A DNA stretch of 64,000 bases from Acidiphilium multivorum AIU301 (GCF_000202835.1 NC_015186.1:310001-374000), one strand, 5' to 3'. Shown: positions 35,695-44,707, counted from the stretch's first letter. Program-made: numbers and translations. The notes: generated by a model not told the origin, from the sequence alone.

Positions 35695-37284
35695 ATGATC
35701 GGACGGCGCGGCGTGATGGCCGGAAGCGTGGCGGCGCTGGCGATGGCCGGCGCCGCCCGCGCCTCGACGTCTGTGCTTGGCACGGCGGAGCCGGTCACCA
35801 GCCTGCCGCCAGGGTCGGAGGCCCCGCAACTGAACGACGTCGTCGCGCCCGGCTGGCGGCGGGACGTGCTGATCCGCTGGGGCGACGCCGTGCTGCCATC
35901 CGCGCCGCCCTTCCGCCCGGGCGAAGTCACCCTCGCCGCCGCCAGCCAGCAATTCGGCTGGGATGCGATCATTGCCGGGCTGGTGAAGATGCCGCCGGCC
36001 GACGACGGCGTGCGCCGGCTGCTGATGGTCGTCACCCACCCCGACGTGCAGATGCGCATGGCGTTTCCGCGCGGCCGCGGCGCCGCGACCGTCGCCGGCA
36101 AGATGCAGGGCGCCTCGGTGCTCAACCTCGCCATGCAGAACGGGCGCTGGGTGGTGGTCGCCGGCGGCTACCAGTCCCGCCGCATCACCGACGGCACGCT
36201 GTGCCGCATCGCCGGCCCGGCCGCCGCTTCGGTCGGGCAGACGGTCCAGGGCGTGCTGGCGCCCTCCATCGGCGGTGTGACGCCCTGGAACACGGTGCTG
36301 CTGCCCGAGGGCCACACCGCGGGCTGGATCCGGCGCCTGGCCGGCCATGCCCCCGGTTTCGGCAGCCCGACCGTGGGCGCCGGCTTCGGCTGGGTGGTCG
36401 AGCTCGACGCCGCGAATCCGATGTCCTTTCCGGTGAAGCGCACCGCCCTCGGCCGGCTGTCCCGCGCGGGCGTGGCCTGCGGGCTCGCCGCCGATGGCAG
36501 CGCCGTGGTCTTCATGAGCGAGGACGGGCCGATGGGGCGGCTGTTCCGCTTCAAGGGCGCTGCCCCGGCCGGCACCGGCGAGGGCGCGCTCGATGCCGGC
36601 ACGCTCGCCGTCGCGGTGATCGAGCACTCGCACATCGTCTGGCACGACCTGCCCGCCGGCCTGCCCTCGCTGACCGCGACGGCATCGGCCGGCCGCCGGG
36701 GTTCCGGCTTCGATGCCCCTTCGGGCATGGCGATCGCCCCGGACGGCACGCTCTACCTCGCCTGCCGCGGCAATCCGGGGCGGGGGATCAGCCAGATCGA
36801 TCCGCTCAACCCGCGCGCCGGCAACGGCGCCGGCCACATTCTGGCCTTCGCCCCCGAGGGCGGCGATCCCGGCGCCCGCCGCTTTGCCGGTCGCGTGGTG
36901 CTGCTCGGCGGCAATCCGGCGCATGATTCCTCCTCGCGCTACGCGCCTGGCTCGACAGCCTGGCTGCGCGCGCCCTCGACCCTCGATCTCGACGGCAGCG
37001 GCCGGCTCCTCATCGGCACCGACCAGCGCGGCGCCGTGACCGACACGGCGGACGGACTGTTCGCGATGCACCCGCATGGCGGGCTCGATCTGCTCTACAG
37101 CGCGCCGGTCGGGGGTGCCGTGGGCGGGGCCGCGGCCGATCCGGCAGGGAAGACGCTGTTCACCGTGGCACGGCATCCCGGCGCCACGCGCGAGGCCGAT
37201 TTCGCCGATCCGGCCACGCGCTGGCCGACGGTGCGCCCCGGCATGCCGCCGCAGACCACGATGGTGTCGCTGGCCCCGGATTGA
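35695..37284 (+). CDS. PhoX-like (DUF839) secreted protein
   Basis: This 529-residue protein resembles PhoX-type alkaline phosphatases and the DUF839 family: TPWNTVLLPEGH near residue 196, GFGWVVELDAANP, FMSEDGPMGRLFRF near 280, FDAPSGMAIAPDGTLYLACRG, and DGLFAMHP near 455. An N-terminal Arg-Arg (MIGRRGVMAGSVAALAMAGAARA) suggests export, possibly by the Tat route. Phosphatase activity needs Ca2+/Fe3+ ligands that I cannot assign with confidence, so the role in phosphate release is an inference. It begins 4 bases after bamE. Confidence 0.8.
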   Translation: MIGRRGVMAGSVAALAMAGAARASTSVLGTAEPVTSLPPGSEAPQLNDVVAPGWRRDVLIRWGDAVLPSAPPFRPGEVTLAAASQQFGWDAIIAGLVKMPPADDGVRRLLMVVTHPDVQMRMAFPRGRGAATVAGKMQGASVLNLAMQNGRWVVVAGGYQSRRITDGTLCRIAGPAAASVGQTVQGVLAPSIGGVTPWNTVLLPEGHTAGWIRRLAGHAPGFGSPTVGAGFGWVVELDAANPMSFPVKRTALGRLSRAGVACGLAADGSAVVFMSEDGPMGRLFRFKGAAPAGTGEGALDAGTLAVAVIEHSHIVWHDLPAGLPSLTATASAGRRGSGFDAPSGMAIAPDGTLYLACRGNPGRGISQIDPLNPRAGNGAGHILAFAPEGGDPGARRFAGRVVLLGGNPAHDSSSRYAPGSTAWLRAPSTLDLDGSGRLLIGTDQRGAVTDTADGLFAMHPHGGLDLLYSAPVGGAVGGAAADPAGKTLFTVARHPGATREADFADPATRWPTVRPGMPPQTTMVSLAPD

Positions 37285-37345
37285 ATCCGGCCCCGGCCAG
37301 CGTACCTGAAGCCATGACGCTTTTGAACATGACGAGGAGGGCAGG

Positions 37346-38824
37346 ATGCTGAACACCACCGGAACGGTACGGCTGAAAGACCCGGCGCTGCTGCGGGAAG
37401 CCAATTACATCAACGGAGAATGGGTGCAGGCGGAGAGCGGGAAGACCCTCGACGTCCTGAATCCAGCGACGGGCGAACTCGTTGGCCGGGTGCCGGCGAT
37501 GGGTGCCGCGGAAACGCGCCGCGCGATCGAGGCGGCCGGCCGCGCCCTGGCCGGCTGGCGGGCGATGCTGGCGAAGGAGCGCGCTGCGATCCTCCGCCGC
37601 CTCTACGAGTTGATGATGGCCAACCAGGACGATCTTGGCGCGATCATGACGGCCGAGCAGGGCAAGCCGCTGGCCGAGGCGAAGGGCGAGATCGCCTACG
37701 CCGCCGGCTTCATCGAGTGGTTCGCCGAGGAGGGCAAGCGGATCTACGGCGACACCATCCCGCAGAACGCCCCCGGCCGGCGGATCATCGTGCAGAAACA
37801 GCCGATCGGCGTCTTCGCGGCGGTCACCCCGTGGAACTTCCCCTCGGCGATGATCACCCGCAAGGCCGGTCCGGGCTGGGCGGCGGGCTGCACCGGGGTG
37901 ATCCGCCCGGCGAGCCAGACCCCGTTCTCCGCCCTTGCCCTCGCCGTCCTTGCCGAGCGCGCCGGCATGCCGGCGGGCGTGTGCAACATCATCACCGGCC
38001 CCTCCGGCCCGATGGGTGCTGAACTCACCGCCAACCCGATCGTGCGGAAATTCTCCTTCACCGGCAGCACCGAGGTCGGCGCGAAGCTGCTCGCCCAGTG
38101 CGCGCCGACCATCAAGAAGACGTCGATGGAACTTGGCGGCAACGCCCCCTTCATCGTCTTCGACGACGCCGATCTCGATGCCGCGGTGAAGGGGGTGATC
38201 GATTCGAAATTCCGCAATGCCGGGCAGACCTGCGTCTGCGCCAACCGCATCCTCGTTCAGGACGGTGTGTTCGAGCTCTTTGCCGAAAAGCTGAAGGTCG
38301 CGGTCGAGGCGCTGAAGGTCGGCAACGGCATGGAGCCTGGCGTCACCCAGGGGCCGCTGATCAACCGCGAGGCGGTGGAGAAGGTGGAGGCGCATATCGC
38401 CGACGCGGTGGCCGGCGGTGCCCGAATCGTCACCGGCGGCACGCGCCACGAGCGGGGCGGCAATTTCTTCACGCCGACCGTCATCGCCGACGTGAAGCAT
38501 GACGCGCTGATCTTCCGCGAGGAAACCTTCGGCCCGGTCGCCCCGCTGTTCCGCTTCAACACCGAGGCGGAGGCGATCGCGATGGCGAATGATACCGAAT
38601 TCGGCCTCGCCAGCTATTTCTACGCCCGCGATGTCGGCCGCATCTTCCGCGTTGCCGAGGCGCTGGAATACGGCATCGTCGGCATCAACGAGGGCCTGAT
38701 CTCGACCGAAGTCGCCCCCTTCGGCGGCGTCAAATCCTCCGGCCTCGGCCGCGAGGGATCGAAATACGGGATCGAGGATTATCTCGAGATCAAGTATCTG
38801 GCGCTCGGCGGCCTGGGCGGCTAA
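37346..38824 (+). CDS. gabD: NAD(P)-dependent succinate-semialdehyde dehydrogenase
   Basis: This 492-residue aldehyde dehydrogenase oxidises succinate semialdehyde to succinate in the GABA shunt. Key residues: the general base in MELGGNAPFIVFDDADLD near residue 257, the nucleophilic Cys in NAGQTCVCANRI near residue 291, and the cofactor region PWNFPSAMITRKAGPGWAAGC. At the cofactor contact usually read as V-x-K-P-A the sequence has VIRPASQTP, an Arg for Lys. C-terminal NEGLISTEVAPFGGVKSSGLGREGSKYG is diagnostic for the GabD group. GGAGG lies close before the ATG. Confidence 0.92.
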   Translation: MLNTTGTVRLKDPALLREANYINGEWVQAESGKTLDVLNPATGELVGRVPAMGAAETRRAIEAAGRALAGWRAMLAKERAAILRRLYELMMANQDDLGAIMTAEQGKPLAEAKGEIAYAAGFIEWFAEEGKRIYGDTIPQNAPGRRIIVQKQPIGVFAAVTPWNFPSAMITRKAGPGWAAGCTGVIRPASQTPFSALALAVLAERAGMPAGVCNIITGPSGPMGAELTANPIVRKFSFTGSTEVGAKLLAQCAPTIKKTSMELGGNAPFIVFDDADLDAAVKGVIDSKFRNAGQTCVCANRILVQDGVFELFAEKLKVAVEALKVGNGMEPGVTQGPLINREAVEKVEAHIADAVAGGARIVTGGTRHERGGNFFTPTVIADVKHDALIFREETFGPVAPLFRFNTEAEAIAMANDTEFGLASYFYARDVGRIFRVAEALEYGIVGINEGLISTEVAPFGGVKSSGLGREGSKYGIEDYLEIKYLALGGLGG

Positions 38825-38837
38825 ACCGGCGCTGCCA

Positions 38838-38927
38838 GGATGGGTGGCCGAGTGGTTTAAGGCAGCGGTCTTGAAAACCGCCATACGTGAAAGCGTATCG
38901 TGGGTTCGAATCCCACCCCATCCGCCA
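38838..38927 (+). tRNA. tRNA-Ser (anticodon UGA)
   Basis: A 90-nt cloverleaf with long variable arm: acceptor GGATGGG with CCCATCC, anticodon stem GCGGT/ACCGC around CTTGAAA (anticodon TGA), variable arm TACGTGAAAGCGTA, T-arm GTGGGTTCGAATCCCAC, and an encoded CCA. It decodes UCA-type serine codons. An integrase gene follows 145 bases later, marking this as the likely integration site of the island. Confidence 0.97.
38914..38927 (+). other. Candidate attL (tRNA-Ser 3' end)
   Basis: The last 14 bases of the tRNA gene, CACCCCATCCGCCA, recur once downstream at 61340-61353. P4-type integrases commonly recombine at the 3' end of tRNA genes, leaving a direct repeat of this kind. The match length and the adjacent integrase support the call; no junction has been tested. 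Confidence 0.6.
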
Positions 38928-39071
38928 CCCCTACGTCCAGCACTGTCCGGCACCATCCTCTAAAGTATTAAATATCAGTGCATTAAGCCAGATTTCCGTC
39001 CACGCCCATCCACCCCGATCTGCCCGAATCCGGAGTTTCCACGTGGGTGACTTTGTGGGTAAGATTCGGTC

Positions 39072-40295
39072 ATGGTCCGAGTCGTCAACAAGCTGTCACC
39101 GCTCAAGGTCGCCAAGCTGACCGCCCCCGGCCTCTATGGCGATGGCAACAATCTCTACCTCCAGATCGCCCCCTCAGGTGCGAAATCCTGGTCGTTCCGG
39201 TTCATGATACGTGGTCGGGCGCGCGAGATGGGGCTCGGCCCCGTCGCCCTGATGTCCCTGGCCGAGGCCCGGATGCGCGCCATCGAGTGCCGGCGCCTGC
39301 TGCTCGACGGGATCGACCCGATCGAGCACCGCCAGACGCAGCGTGAGGCCAAGACCATCCGCGGCAAGACCTTCGCCACCTGCGCCGAGGCCTATATCGA
39401 GGCGCACCAGGCCGGCTGGAGCAACGCAAAGCACGCCGGGCAGTGGCGGGCGACGCTCGCGACCTATGCCTACCCGGTCTTCGCCGAGACGCCGGTGGGC
39501 GCGATCGACCTCGATCTCGTGGTCAAGGCGCTCAAGCCGATCTGGACCGACAAGCCGGAGACCGCGAGCCGCCTGCGCGGGCGGATCGAATCAATCCTCG
39601 ACTACGCCACCACCAAGGGGTGGCGGCAGGGCGACAATCCGGCGCGATGGAAGGGCTTGCTCGAGAACGTGCTGCCGGCCAAGGGGCGGATCGCCCGGGT
39701 CGCGCATCACCCGGCGCTGAAATGGCGCGATCTGCCGCCCTTCATGGCCGAGCTGGCGCAGCAGGAGGGCGTGGCAGCGCGGGCGCTGGCGTTCACGATC
39801 CTCACGGCATCCCGCTCGGGCGAAACCATCGGCGCGACTTGGAGCGAGATCGATCTGGCCGCGAAAATCTGGACGATCCCGGAATGGCGGCTGAAGAAGC
39901 GGCAGGGCGATCATCGCGTGCCGCTGACCGATCCGGTGCTTGCGATCCTCGCCACAATGCGGGCAGCGGCCGGAACGCCGGCACCGGCCGCGTTCGTGTT
40001 CCCAGGCGGCAAGACGGGCACGGGACTGAGCAACATGGCGATGCTGATTCTGCTCCGCCGCATGGGGCGGGAGAACATCACGACCCATGGGTTCCGCTCC
40101 ACCTTCCGGGATTGGGCGGCCGAGGCGACGGACTATCGGCATGAAGTGGTCGAGGCCGCGCTGTCGCACACGGTGAGCGACAAGGTCGTCGCCGCCTATC
40201 GACGCACCGATTTCTTCGACCGCCGCCGGGATCTCATGGTCGACTGGGCGCGCTATGCTCTTTCCTCCGCCGATTCGGAGGGTTCCGCATCATGA
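39072..40295 (+). CDS. int: P4-type tyrosine integrase of the island
   Basis: This 407-residue site-specific recombinase has the N-terminal DUF4102 arm-binding domain (LTAPGLYGDGNNLYLQIAPSGAKSWSFRF), a SAM-like core-binding domain and the C-terminal catalytic domain. The catalytic set is Arg in TASRSGETIG near residue 247, HGFR in TTHGFRSTFRDWA near residue 339, and the Tyr nucleophile in AAYRRTDFF near residue 376. Such integrases insert islands at tRNA 3' ends, which fits its place 145 bases after tRNA-Ser. The stop overlaps the start of the next gene (ATGA). Confidence 0.93.
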   Translation: MVRVVNKLSPLKVAKLTAPGLYGDGNNLYLQIAPSGAKSWSFRFMIRGRAREMGLGPVALMSLAEARMRAIECRRLLLDGIDPIEHRQTQREAKTIRGKTFATCAEAYIEAHQAGWSNAKHAGQWRATLATYAYPVFAETPVGAIDLDLVVKALKPIWTDKPETASRLRGRIESILDYATTKGWRQGDNPARWKGLLENVLPAKGRIARVAHHPALKWRDLPPFMAELAQQEGVAARALAFTILTASRSGETIGATWSEIDLAAKIWTIPEWRLKKRQGDHRVPLTDPVLAILATMRAAAGTPAPAAFVFPGGKTGTGLSNMAMLILLRRMGRENITTHGFRSTFRDWAAEATDYRHEVVEAALSHTVSDKVVAAYRRTDFFDRRRDLMVDWARYALSSADSEGSAS

Positions 40296-40930
40296 CGCGC
40301 GATGAAGACGAACAGGCACCGAAGCCCCGCAACCGCCGCCCGCGCGCGCCGCGGATCAAGACACTGCCGGAATCGATGCGCGATCCCCGGCACAATCCGG
40401 ATGCGGCGCTGGCAGAGATCCGCGCCGTTCTCAAAGAGGGTGGCCGGCCTCTGTCCTTGGACGAGGCCAAGGCATGGCTCGGCCGGGTCGATCTGCGGCA
40501 TTTTGAAGCCGAGATCGATCCGCAAACCGGCGCGGCAAGAAGCCCGGAGAGGGCCGAGTGCGACAAGGACGGACGCCTGCGGTTTCGCGAACCGGGTGAA
40601 AAGCATGGCCCAGGCCGGCTCAGGATGCGGTCGGAACAGGCAATCGAGCAGGCCGAGGCGGATTTCGCCCGGGCGGTGAACGAAGTCGAACAGGTGTCCA
40701 CTCTGCTGCATTGGCAGAGCACGGCCGCCAGTCGCTCAGCGAGTGTGCGATCGCTACAGGCAACCGAAATCGCCGATAGGGTTTGCCAGCTCTATGACAC
40801 TCTCTCCTTGCCGGCTCGCAACCGCGCCTCGGTCATCACCAAGCTCCTGGCCCGTGACGGTCACGCGATAACTGTGCAGCGGGTCAGGCAAATCCTCGCG
40901 ACACATCGGCCTCGGCCCACCCGAAAATAG
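40292..40930 (+). CDS. Hypothetical protein coupled to the island integrase
   Basis: This 212-residue basic protein has no family I recognise. The N-terminus is rich in Pro and Arg (APKPRNRRPRAPRIK). The middle is acidic and polar, and the C-terminus (LSLPARNRASVITKLLARDGHAITVQRVRQILATH) looks like a helix-turn-helix, suggesting DNA binding. The ATG overlaps the integrase stop, so it is made with the integrase and could assist or control recombination. This role is inferred from position only. Confidence 0.7.
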   Translation: MTRDEDEQAPKPRNRRPRAPRIKTLPESMRDPRHNPDAALAEIRAVLKEGGRPLSLDEAKAWLGRVDLRHFEAEIDPQTGAARSPERAECDKDGRLRFREPGEKHGPGRLRMRSEQAIEQAEADFARAVNEVEQVSTLLHWQSTAASRSASVRSLQATEIADRVCQLYDTLSLPARNRASVITKLLARDGHAITVQRVRQILATHRPRPTRK

Positions 40931-41033
40931 GGCCGACGACGCCGAGAAAAGAGAAAATCAACGGGCGTGCCGTAATCCCGCGGTCCCCGCATATCCGCGA
41001 TTGTCTGGCTTCATTTCGAATGGAGCAGCCACA

Positions 41034-41264
41034 ATGCCGGACGAAGTTATACCTCATTATGTTGCAATCTCAGATTGGGTCGTACGGTCGGGCATCTCTC
41101 GCTCGCGGACATACGAATTGATTGCCGCAGGGGAGTTGTCGGCGCGTAAAGTCGGCCGCCGCACGTTGATCGACCTCAGGGCTGGACTCGCGTGGCTGGA
41201 CGAGCAGCCGGCACCGAAGATCGCCGTGTCGGTTACGAAGCGGCCGCATGGGGAGTTGGTTTGA
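41034..41264 (+). CDS. Small helix-turn-helix (excisionase-like) protein 1
   Basis: This 76-residue protein has a MerR/excisionase-like helix-turn-helix: VAISDWVVRSGISRSRTYELIAAGELSARKVGRRTLIDLRAGLAWLDEQ. Proteins of this kind bind and bend DNA in excision. The ATG at 41034 has GGAG eight bases upstream, which favours it over an earlier in-frame start at 41001. It overlaps the next small gene by TGATG. Both precede two recombinase genes. Confidence 0.75.
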   Translation: MPDEVIPHYVAISDWVVRSGISRSRTYELIAAGELSARKVGRRTLIDLRAGLAWLDEQPAPKIAVSVTKRPHGELV

Positions 41265-41524
41265 TGAATGCCCCCCTGATTTTCGGTCAGTCGGCGTCTC
41301 CGGAGATAGACAGTGCTACTAAGCAGCACAGCGCCGAGAGTGCGTCCGGTACTCAGTTCATGACGCTGCGCGATGTCGCCGATATTCTCGACGTCTCGCC
41401 CTCAACCCTGCGTCGCCGCATCGCCGAGGGCGCGCTCCGCGTGCACCGCATCGGCCGCGCGATCCGCATCTCGCAGACCGACCTCGCTGCCTTCTTGGCC
41501 GCCAGCCGTGGAGCAGAATCATGA
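41264..41524 (+). CDS. Small helix-turn-helix (excisionase-like) protein 2
   Basis: This 86-residue protein carries an excisionase-family domain (MTLRDVADILDVSPSTLRRRIAEGALRVHRIGRAIRISQTDLAAFLAA) after a 32-residue unstructured lead. Its start overlaps the preceding stop and its own stop overlaps the next recombinase start (ATGA at 41521-41524). It is therefore produced in step with the recombinase pair and may set the direction of recombination. Confidence 0.8.
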   Translation: MNAPLIFGQSASPEIDSATKQHSAESASGTQFMTLRDVADILDVSPSTLRRRIAEGALRVHRIGRAIRISQTDLAAFLAASRGAES

Positions 41525-43578
41525 TCGCCGAACAGCTGGAGTTCACTGGCTTCAGGCCGAACACGGGCCACCGTCACACGCAATATGGAGAGCCTTTGCC
41601 GGCCGACGCTGTCCCGAATGAACGCAACCGCATGCGCACGCACTCGGGTGAGCGCAGGAGGGCGCGCGTGATGCAAGATGACCTTTTCGGCGCGCTTTGC
41701 GCCGAGACCAGCGACCTCGCCTCCAAAACAGGCATCCGTGAACCGATGGCCGCTGAACACTCCGCGTGCAACGACGGTGGTGGCGCGCTGGATGAGCCGG
41801 TCGACGGCGCAATCATCGACCCGACAACAATTTCGCTCCCGGCCAACGCACGCGCCCGGGTCGCCGGCGATACCGTTGTCTGCGCGACACCTCCGGCCAC
41901 ATTCGCCGAGGCGCTCGAACTGCTCGCGGCCAGCGATACCCTGCCGGCGGCGAGGCTCAAGGATCTCCGGCGCGATGTTGCATGGATAGAAGATCACTGC
42001 CCCCGCAATCGCGATGGTTCCGTGGCAGCCCCCTTGCCGTGCGATCCCGCCGCACTGCGGCCGATCCTGAAGAGCTTGAAATTTGATAGGAAGAAAACCG
42101 GGCCTAAGCGCTTCTATAATATCAAGTCGTCGCTCGCCGCGATTCAGCGCAAGACGGGCTGGCTCCCGCCGCGTGCGCCTCGCCGGCCGATCACGACGAC
42201 CGCCTGGGCCAGCCTGCTCGGCATGATGAGCGATGGCGATCTCAGCCGTGCCACAATGCGGCGCTTCGCGGTCTTCTGTGAAGAACGCAATGTCGCACCC
42301 GGGGATGTCGCGCTCGAACACCTCGACGCGTATCACGACGCCCTCGCCGCCACGAATGCCAAGGCGCCGGACCAGACGGTGACAACAATAAAATCGCGCT
42401 GGAACCGCCTGTGCCGCGAGCAGGAATCCTTCCCTGGCCAGGAACTGCCCGCCCGCCGCAACCCGAACACGATCCGCGATGACGCTAACGGCATCCCGCC
42501 GAGCTTCATGGCAGACCTGAATGCCTATATCGCGAAGCTGCGGAAGCCGGGACCATTCGAAAAGGGGTTCACGGGCCCTGCCGCGAAGAGCACCGTGCGA
42601 ACACGCGGCGATATCCTTGCCCTCGCGCCCCATCGGCTGGTGAAACGCGGCTGGCCCGCGGCAACCCTGACCTCTCTCGCCGCCATCCTCACCCCCACAG
42701 CGGTCGAGGCGATCTTGACCGATTATTGGGACACGAACTGCGCGGAGAGCGGATGGACTCTCGGCGCGGAAGCCACGGCGCAGGCTCTCGCAGCAGCCGC
42801 GCGCCAATGGGGCAAATTACCGGTCGCCGAACTGGAGCAGGTTCTCGACATCTGCCGTGAGGTGCGGGCGAAGCATCGCGGCTTCACCGCCAAGAAGCTC
42901 GAACGCCTCGCGCAATTCGACGATCCAAAGATCGAGCGGCGATTCCTGCAGCTTCCTGAAACACTTTGGCGCAAGGCGCTGAGATTCGCCAAGGCCGGCA
43001 AGATGAAGCGCGCCGCTGATACCGCGAAATACGCCCTCGCGTTGGCGATCCTGTTCGACAAACCCCTGCGCGTCGCCGATCTTTCGATCCTCGATCTCGC
43101 CCTCGATTTTGCACGCGATGCGAAGGGCAAGATCACCGGCGTCAAAATCGCCTATGGTCGCGCCTCCAAGCGGGCGCCGATGGTCGAGGGCGCGCTGTCG
43201 TCGCAGACGGTGCGCATGCTGGAGACCTACGTCACCAGATTCCGCCCGACCCTGCTGCATGACGAGTCGACCTCGCTCTTCCCGGGGCAGGAAGCTGGCC
43301 ATCTGGTTTCCAAATCGATGGCCACGCAGATCCGGGCTTTGATCGGCCGCGAGCTCGGCGTCGACGTCAATTCGCATCTGGTGCGCTCCTATGTCGGCAC
43401 CGTCATACTCGACGAAGACCCACGCGCCGTGGCGCTCGCGCAGCGCGTGCTCGGGCACCAGAACGCCACGACGACGCTGAAATTCTACGCCGCGCAACGC
43501 GGCCGCGCCGCAAACCGCCACTACGCCGAGCTGATCGAGCGCCGGCGCCGGCGGCTGCGGATGAATGTCGAGGACTAG
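41521..43578 (+). CDS. Large tyrosine recombinase (685 residues)
   Basis: The C-terminal 200 residues have tyrosine-recombinase features: an Arg in KPLRVADLSILDLAL near residue 520, NSHLVRSYVG near residue 618 (HxxR box), QRVLGHQNATTTLKFYA near residues 641-657 with the GH pair and the presumed Tyr nucleophile. The N-terminal 400 residues are long and unusual, with a core-binding-like segment near residues 220-290. Length and pairing with a 360-residue recombinase recall TnpB and TnpA of Tn554-type elements, although gene order differs. It follows two excisionase-like genes and is translated with them. Confidence 0.8.
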   Translation: MIAEQLEFTGFRPNTGHRHTQYGEPLPADAVPNERNRMRTHSGERRRARVMQDDLFGALCAETSDLASKTGIREPMAAEHSACNDGGGALDEPVDGAIIDPTTISLPANARARVAGDTVVCATPPATFAEALELLAASDTLPAARLKDLRRDVAWIEDHCPRNRDGSVAAPLPCDPAALRPILKSLKFDRKKTGPKRFYNIKSSLAAIQRKTGWLPPRAPRRPITTTAWASLLGMMSDGDLSRATMRRFAVFCEERNVAPGDVALEHLDAYHDALAATNAKAPDQTVTTIKSRWNRLCREQESFPGQELPARRNPNTIRDDANGIPPSFMADLNAYIAKLRKPGPFEKGFTGPAAKSTVRTRGDILALAPHRLVKRGWPAATLTSLAAILTPTAVEAILTDYWDTNCAESGWTLGAEATAQALAAAARQWGKLPVAELEQVLDICREVRAKHRGFTAKKLERLAQFDDPKIERRFLQLPETLWRKALRFAKAGKMKRAADTAKYALALAILFDKPLRVADLSILDLALDFARDAKGKITGVKIAYGRASKRAPMVEGALSSQTVRMLETYVTRFRPTLLHDESTSLFPGQEAGHLVSKSMATQIRALIGRELGVDVNSHLVRSYVGTVILDEDPRAVALAQRVLGHQNATTTLKFYAAQRGRAANRHYAELIERRRRRLRMNVED

Positions 43579-43582
43579 GTCC

Positions 43583-44665
43583 GTGACCACCATCCCTCCA
43601 ACCCCCCGCCCCGATGCCGTTCCGGGCAACAAGGAACAGCATCGGAGCCTGCCTCTGGCAACCTGGCCGCCCGAAGATCGGGCGCGCTGGCAGCGTGTGA
43701 AGGAAAAGCAAGGCTTGTTCGACCGGCAGGCCATCCTGCATGACCTCAAGACACCGACAGTCCGCGGGCTCGAACAATCCGTCGGCCGCTTCCTTGCCTA
43801 TCTGCTCCATGTCCGGGCGATGACGCCCGCGGCGTCGATCGGCACCCTCCTCTCGCCCGAGCTGGTGAACGACTATGTCGGCGTCATGCGCAAATGCCTG
43901 CGGGCGGGCTCCGTTCATGAGGAGTTGCGCCGCCTGCGCGCCGGCCTCGGTATTATGCTCCCCGGCGTGGAGCTCGGCTGGATGAATTCGCTCCCTCTGA
44001 AGCCGACCCGCGCCGAAGTACTCGCCTCCCGCAAGCCGATCGACCGCCCGGACGCCGCCCGCGTTCTCGCCGCCGCCTATCGCGCCTTCGATGCGCTGCC
44101 CGTCATGCAACGCGATACCGACACCTCGCAGGCTGCGCGCAACGCCCTGATGGTCGCGTTCTGCGACCTGTTCGGCCTGCGGCTCAGCGACCTTGCGCGG
44201 ATCCGGCTCGGCGAACACCTGCGCCAGCATGGATCGCGCTGGCGGCTGATGTTCCCCTGCGGCGTCAAGAACGACGCCCTGCTGCTCTTCGACGTTCCCC
44301 CCGAACTCGCGCAACGGCTCGAAACCTATCTCGGCGCCTGGCGCATCGCCCTTCTCGGCAACCGCCTCGATCATGGCTTCCTGTGGATCGCGCGCGGCGG
44401 CAAGCCGCCTCTTGAGAAGATGATCGCCATGGGTATCGCCAAATTCGGCCGGCTTCATCTGGGCCGTTCCCTAAACAGCCACGTCTTCCGCCACGCCTTC
44501 GCGGTGACGACCGTCTTGCGCAATCCGGCCGATGCCGACCTCGCCGCCGCGGCACTCGGCCATACCAGCGAACAGATGGTCCACGGCACATACACGCGAT
44601 CGGGCGATCAGGAGATTTCGCGGCTATGGCTGCGCAAGCTGACCCGCAAGCGCAGGGGGCTCTGA
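43583..44665 (+). CDS. Second tyrosine recombinase (360 residues)
   Basis: This 360-residue protein has an N-terminal core-binding domain and a catalytic domain. The Arg is in FGLRLSDLARIRLG near residue 200, HVFRHAFAVTTVL is at about 300-312, LGHTSEQ near 326 and the Tyr in GTYTRSGDQE near 335. I chose GTG at 43583, four bases after the previous stop, with GAGG nine bases upstream; an ATG at 43565 that overlaps the previous gene is also possible. With the large recombinase it makes a two-recombinase module. Confidence 0.8.
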   Translation: MTTIPPTPRPDAVPGNKEQHRSLPLATWPPEDRARWQRVKEKQGLFDRQAILHDLKTPTVRGLEQSVGRFLAYLLHVRAMTPAASIGTLLSPELVNDYVGVMRKCLRAGSVHEELRRLRAGLGIMLPGVELGWMNSLPLKPTRAEVLASRKPIDRPDAARVLAAAYRAFDALPVMQRDTDTSQAARNALMVAFCDLFGLRLSDLARIRLGEHLRQHGSRWRLMFPCGVKNDALLLFDVPPELAQRLETYLGAWRIALLGNRLDHGFLWIARGGKPPLEKMIAMGIAKFGRLHLGRSLNSHVFRHAFAVTTVLRNPADADLAAAALGHTSEQMVHGTYTRSGDQEISRLWLRKLTRKRRGL

Positions 44666-44683
44666 TCATGCCGAAGCAACGGA

Positions 44684-44701
44684 GCGTCCCCACCCGGACG
44701 C
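44684..44701 (+). terminator. Hairpin after the recombinase module
   Basis: GCGTCC pairs with GGACGC across a six-base C-rich loop, 18 bases after the second recombinase stop. No T-tract follows. It could separate the recombinase operon from the toxin-antitoxin operon. Confidence 0.35.
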
Positions 44702-44707
44702 AGAAAT

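Noticed and set aside
39072-44665. RIT element (three adjacent tyrosine recombinases)
   Set aside because: Only two recombinases are adjacent; the third is a P4-type integrase separated by three other genes.
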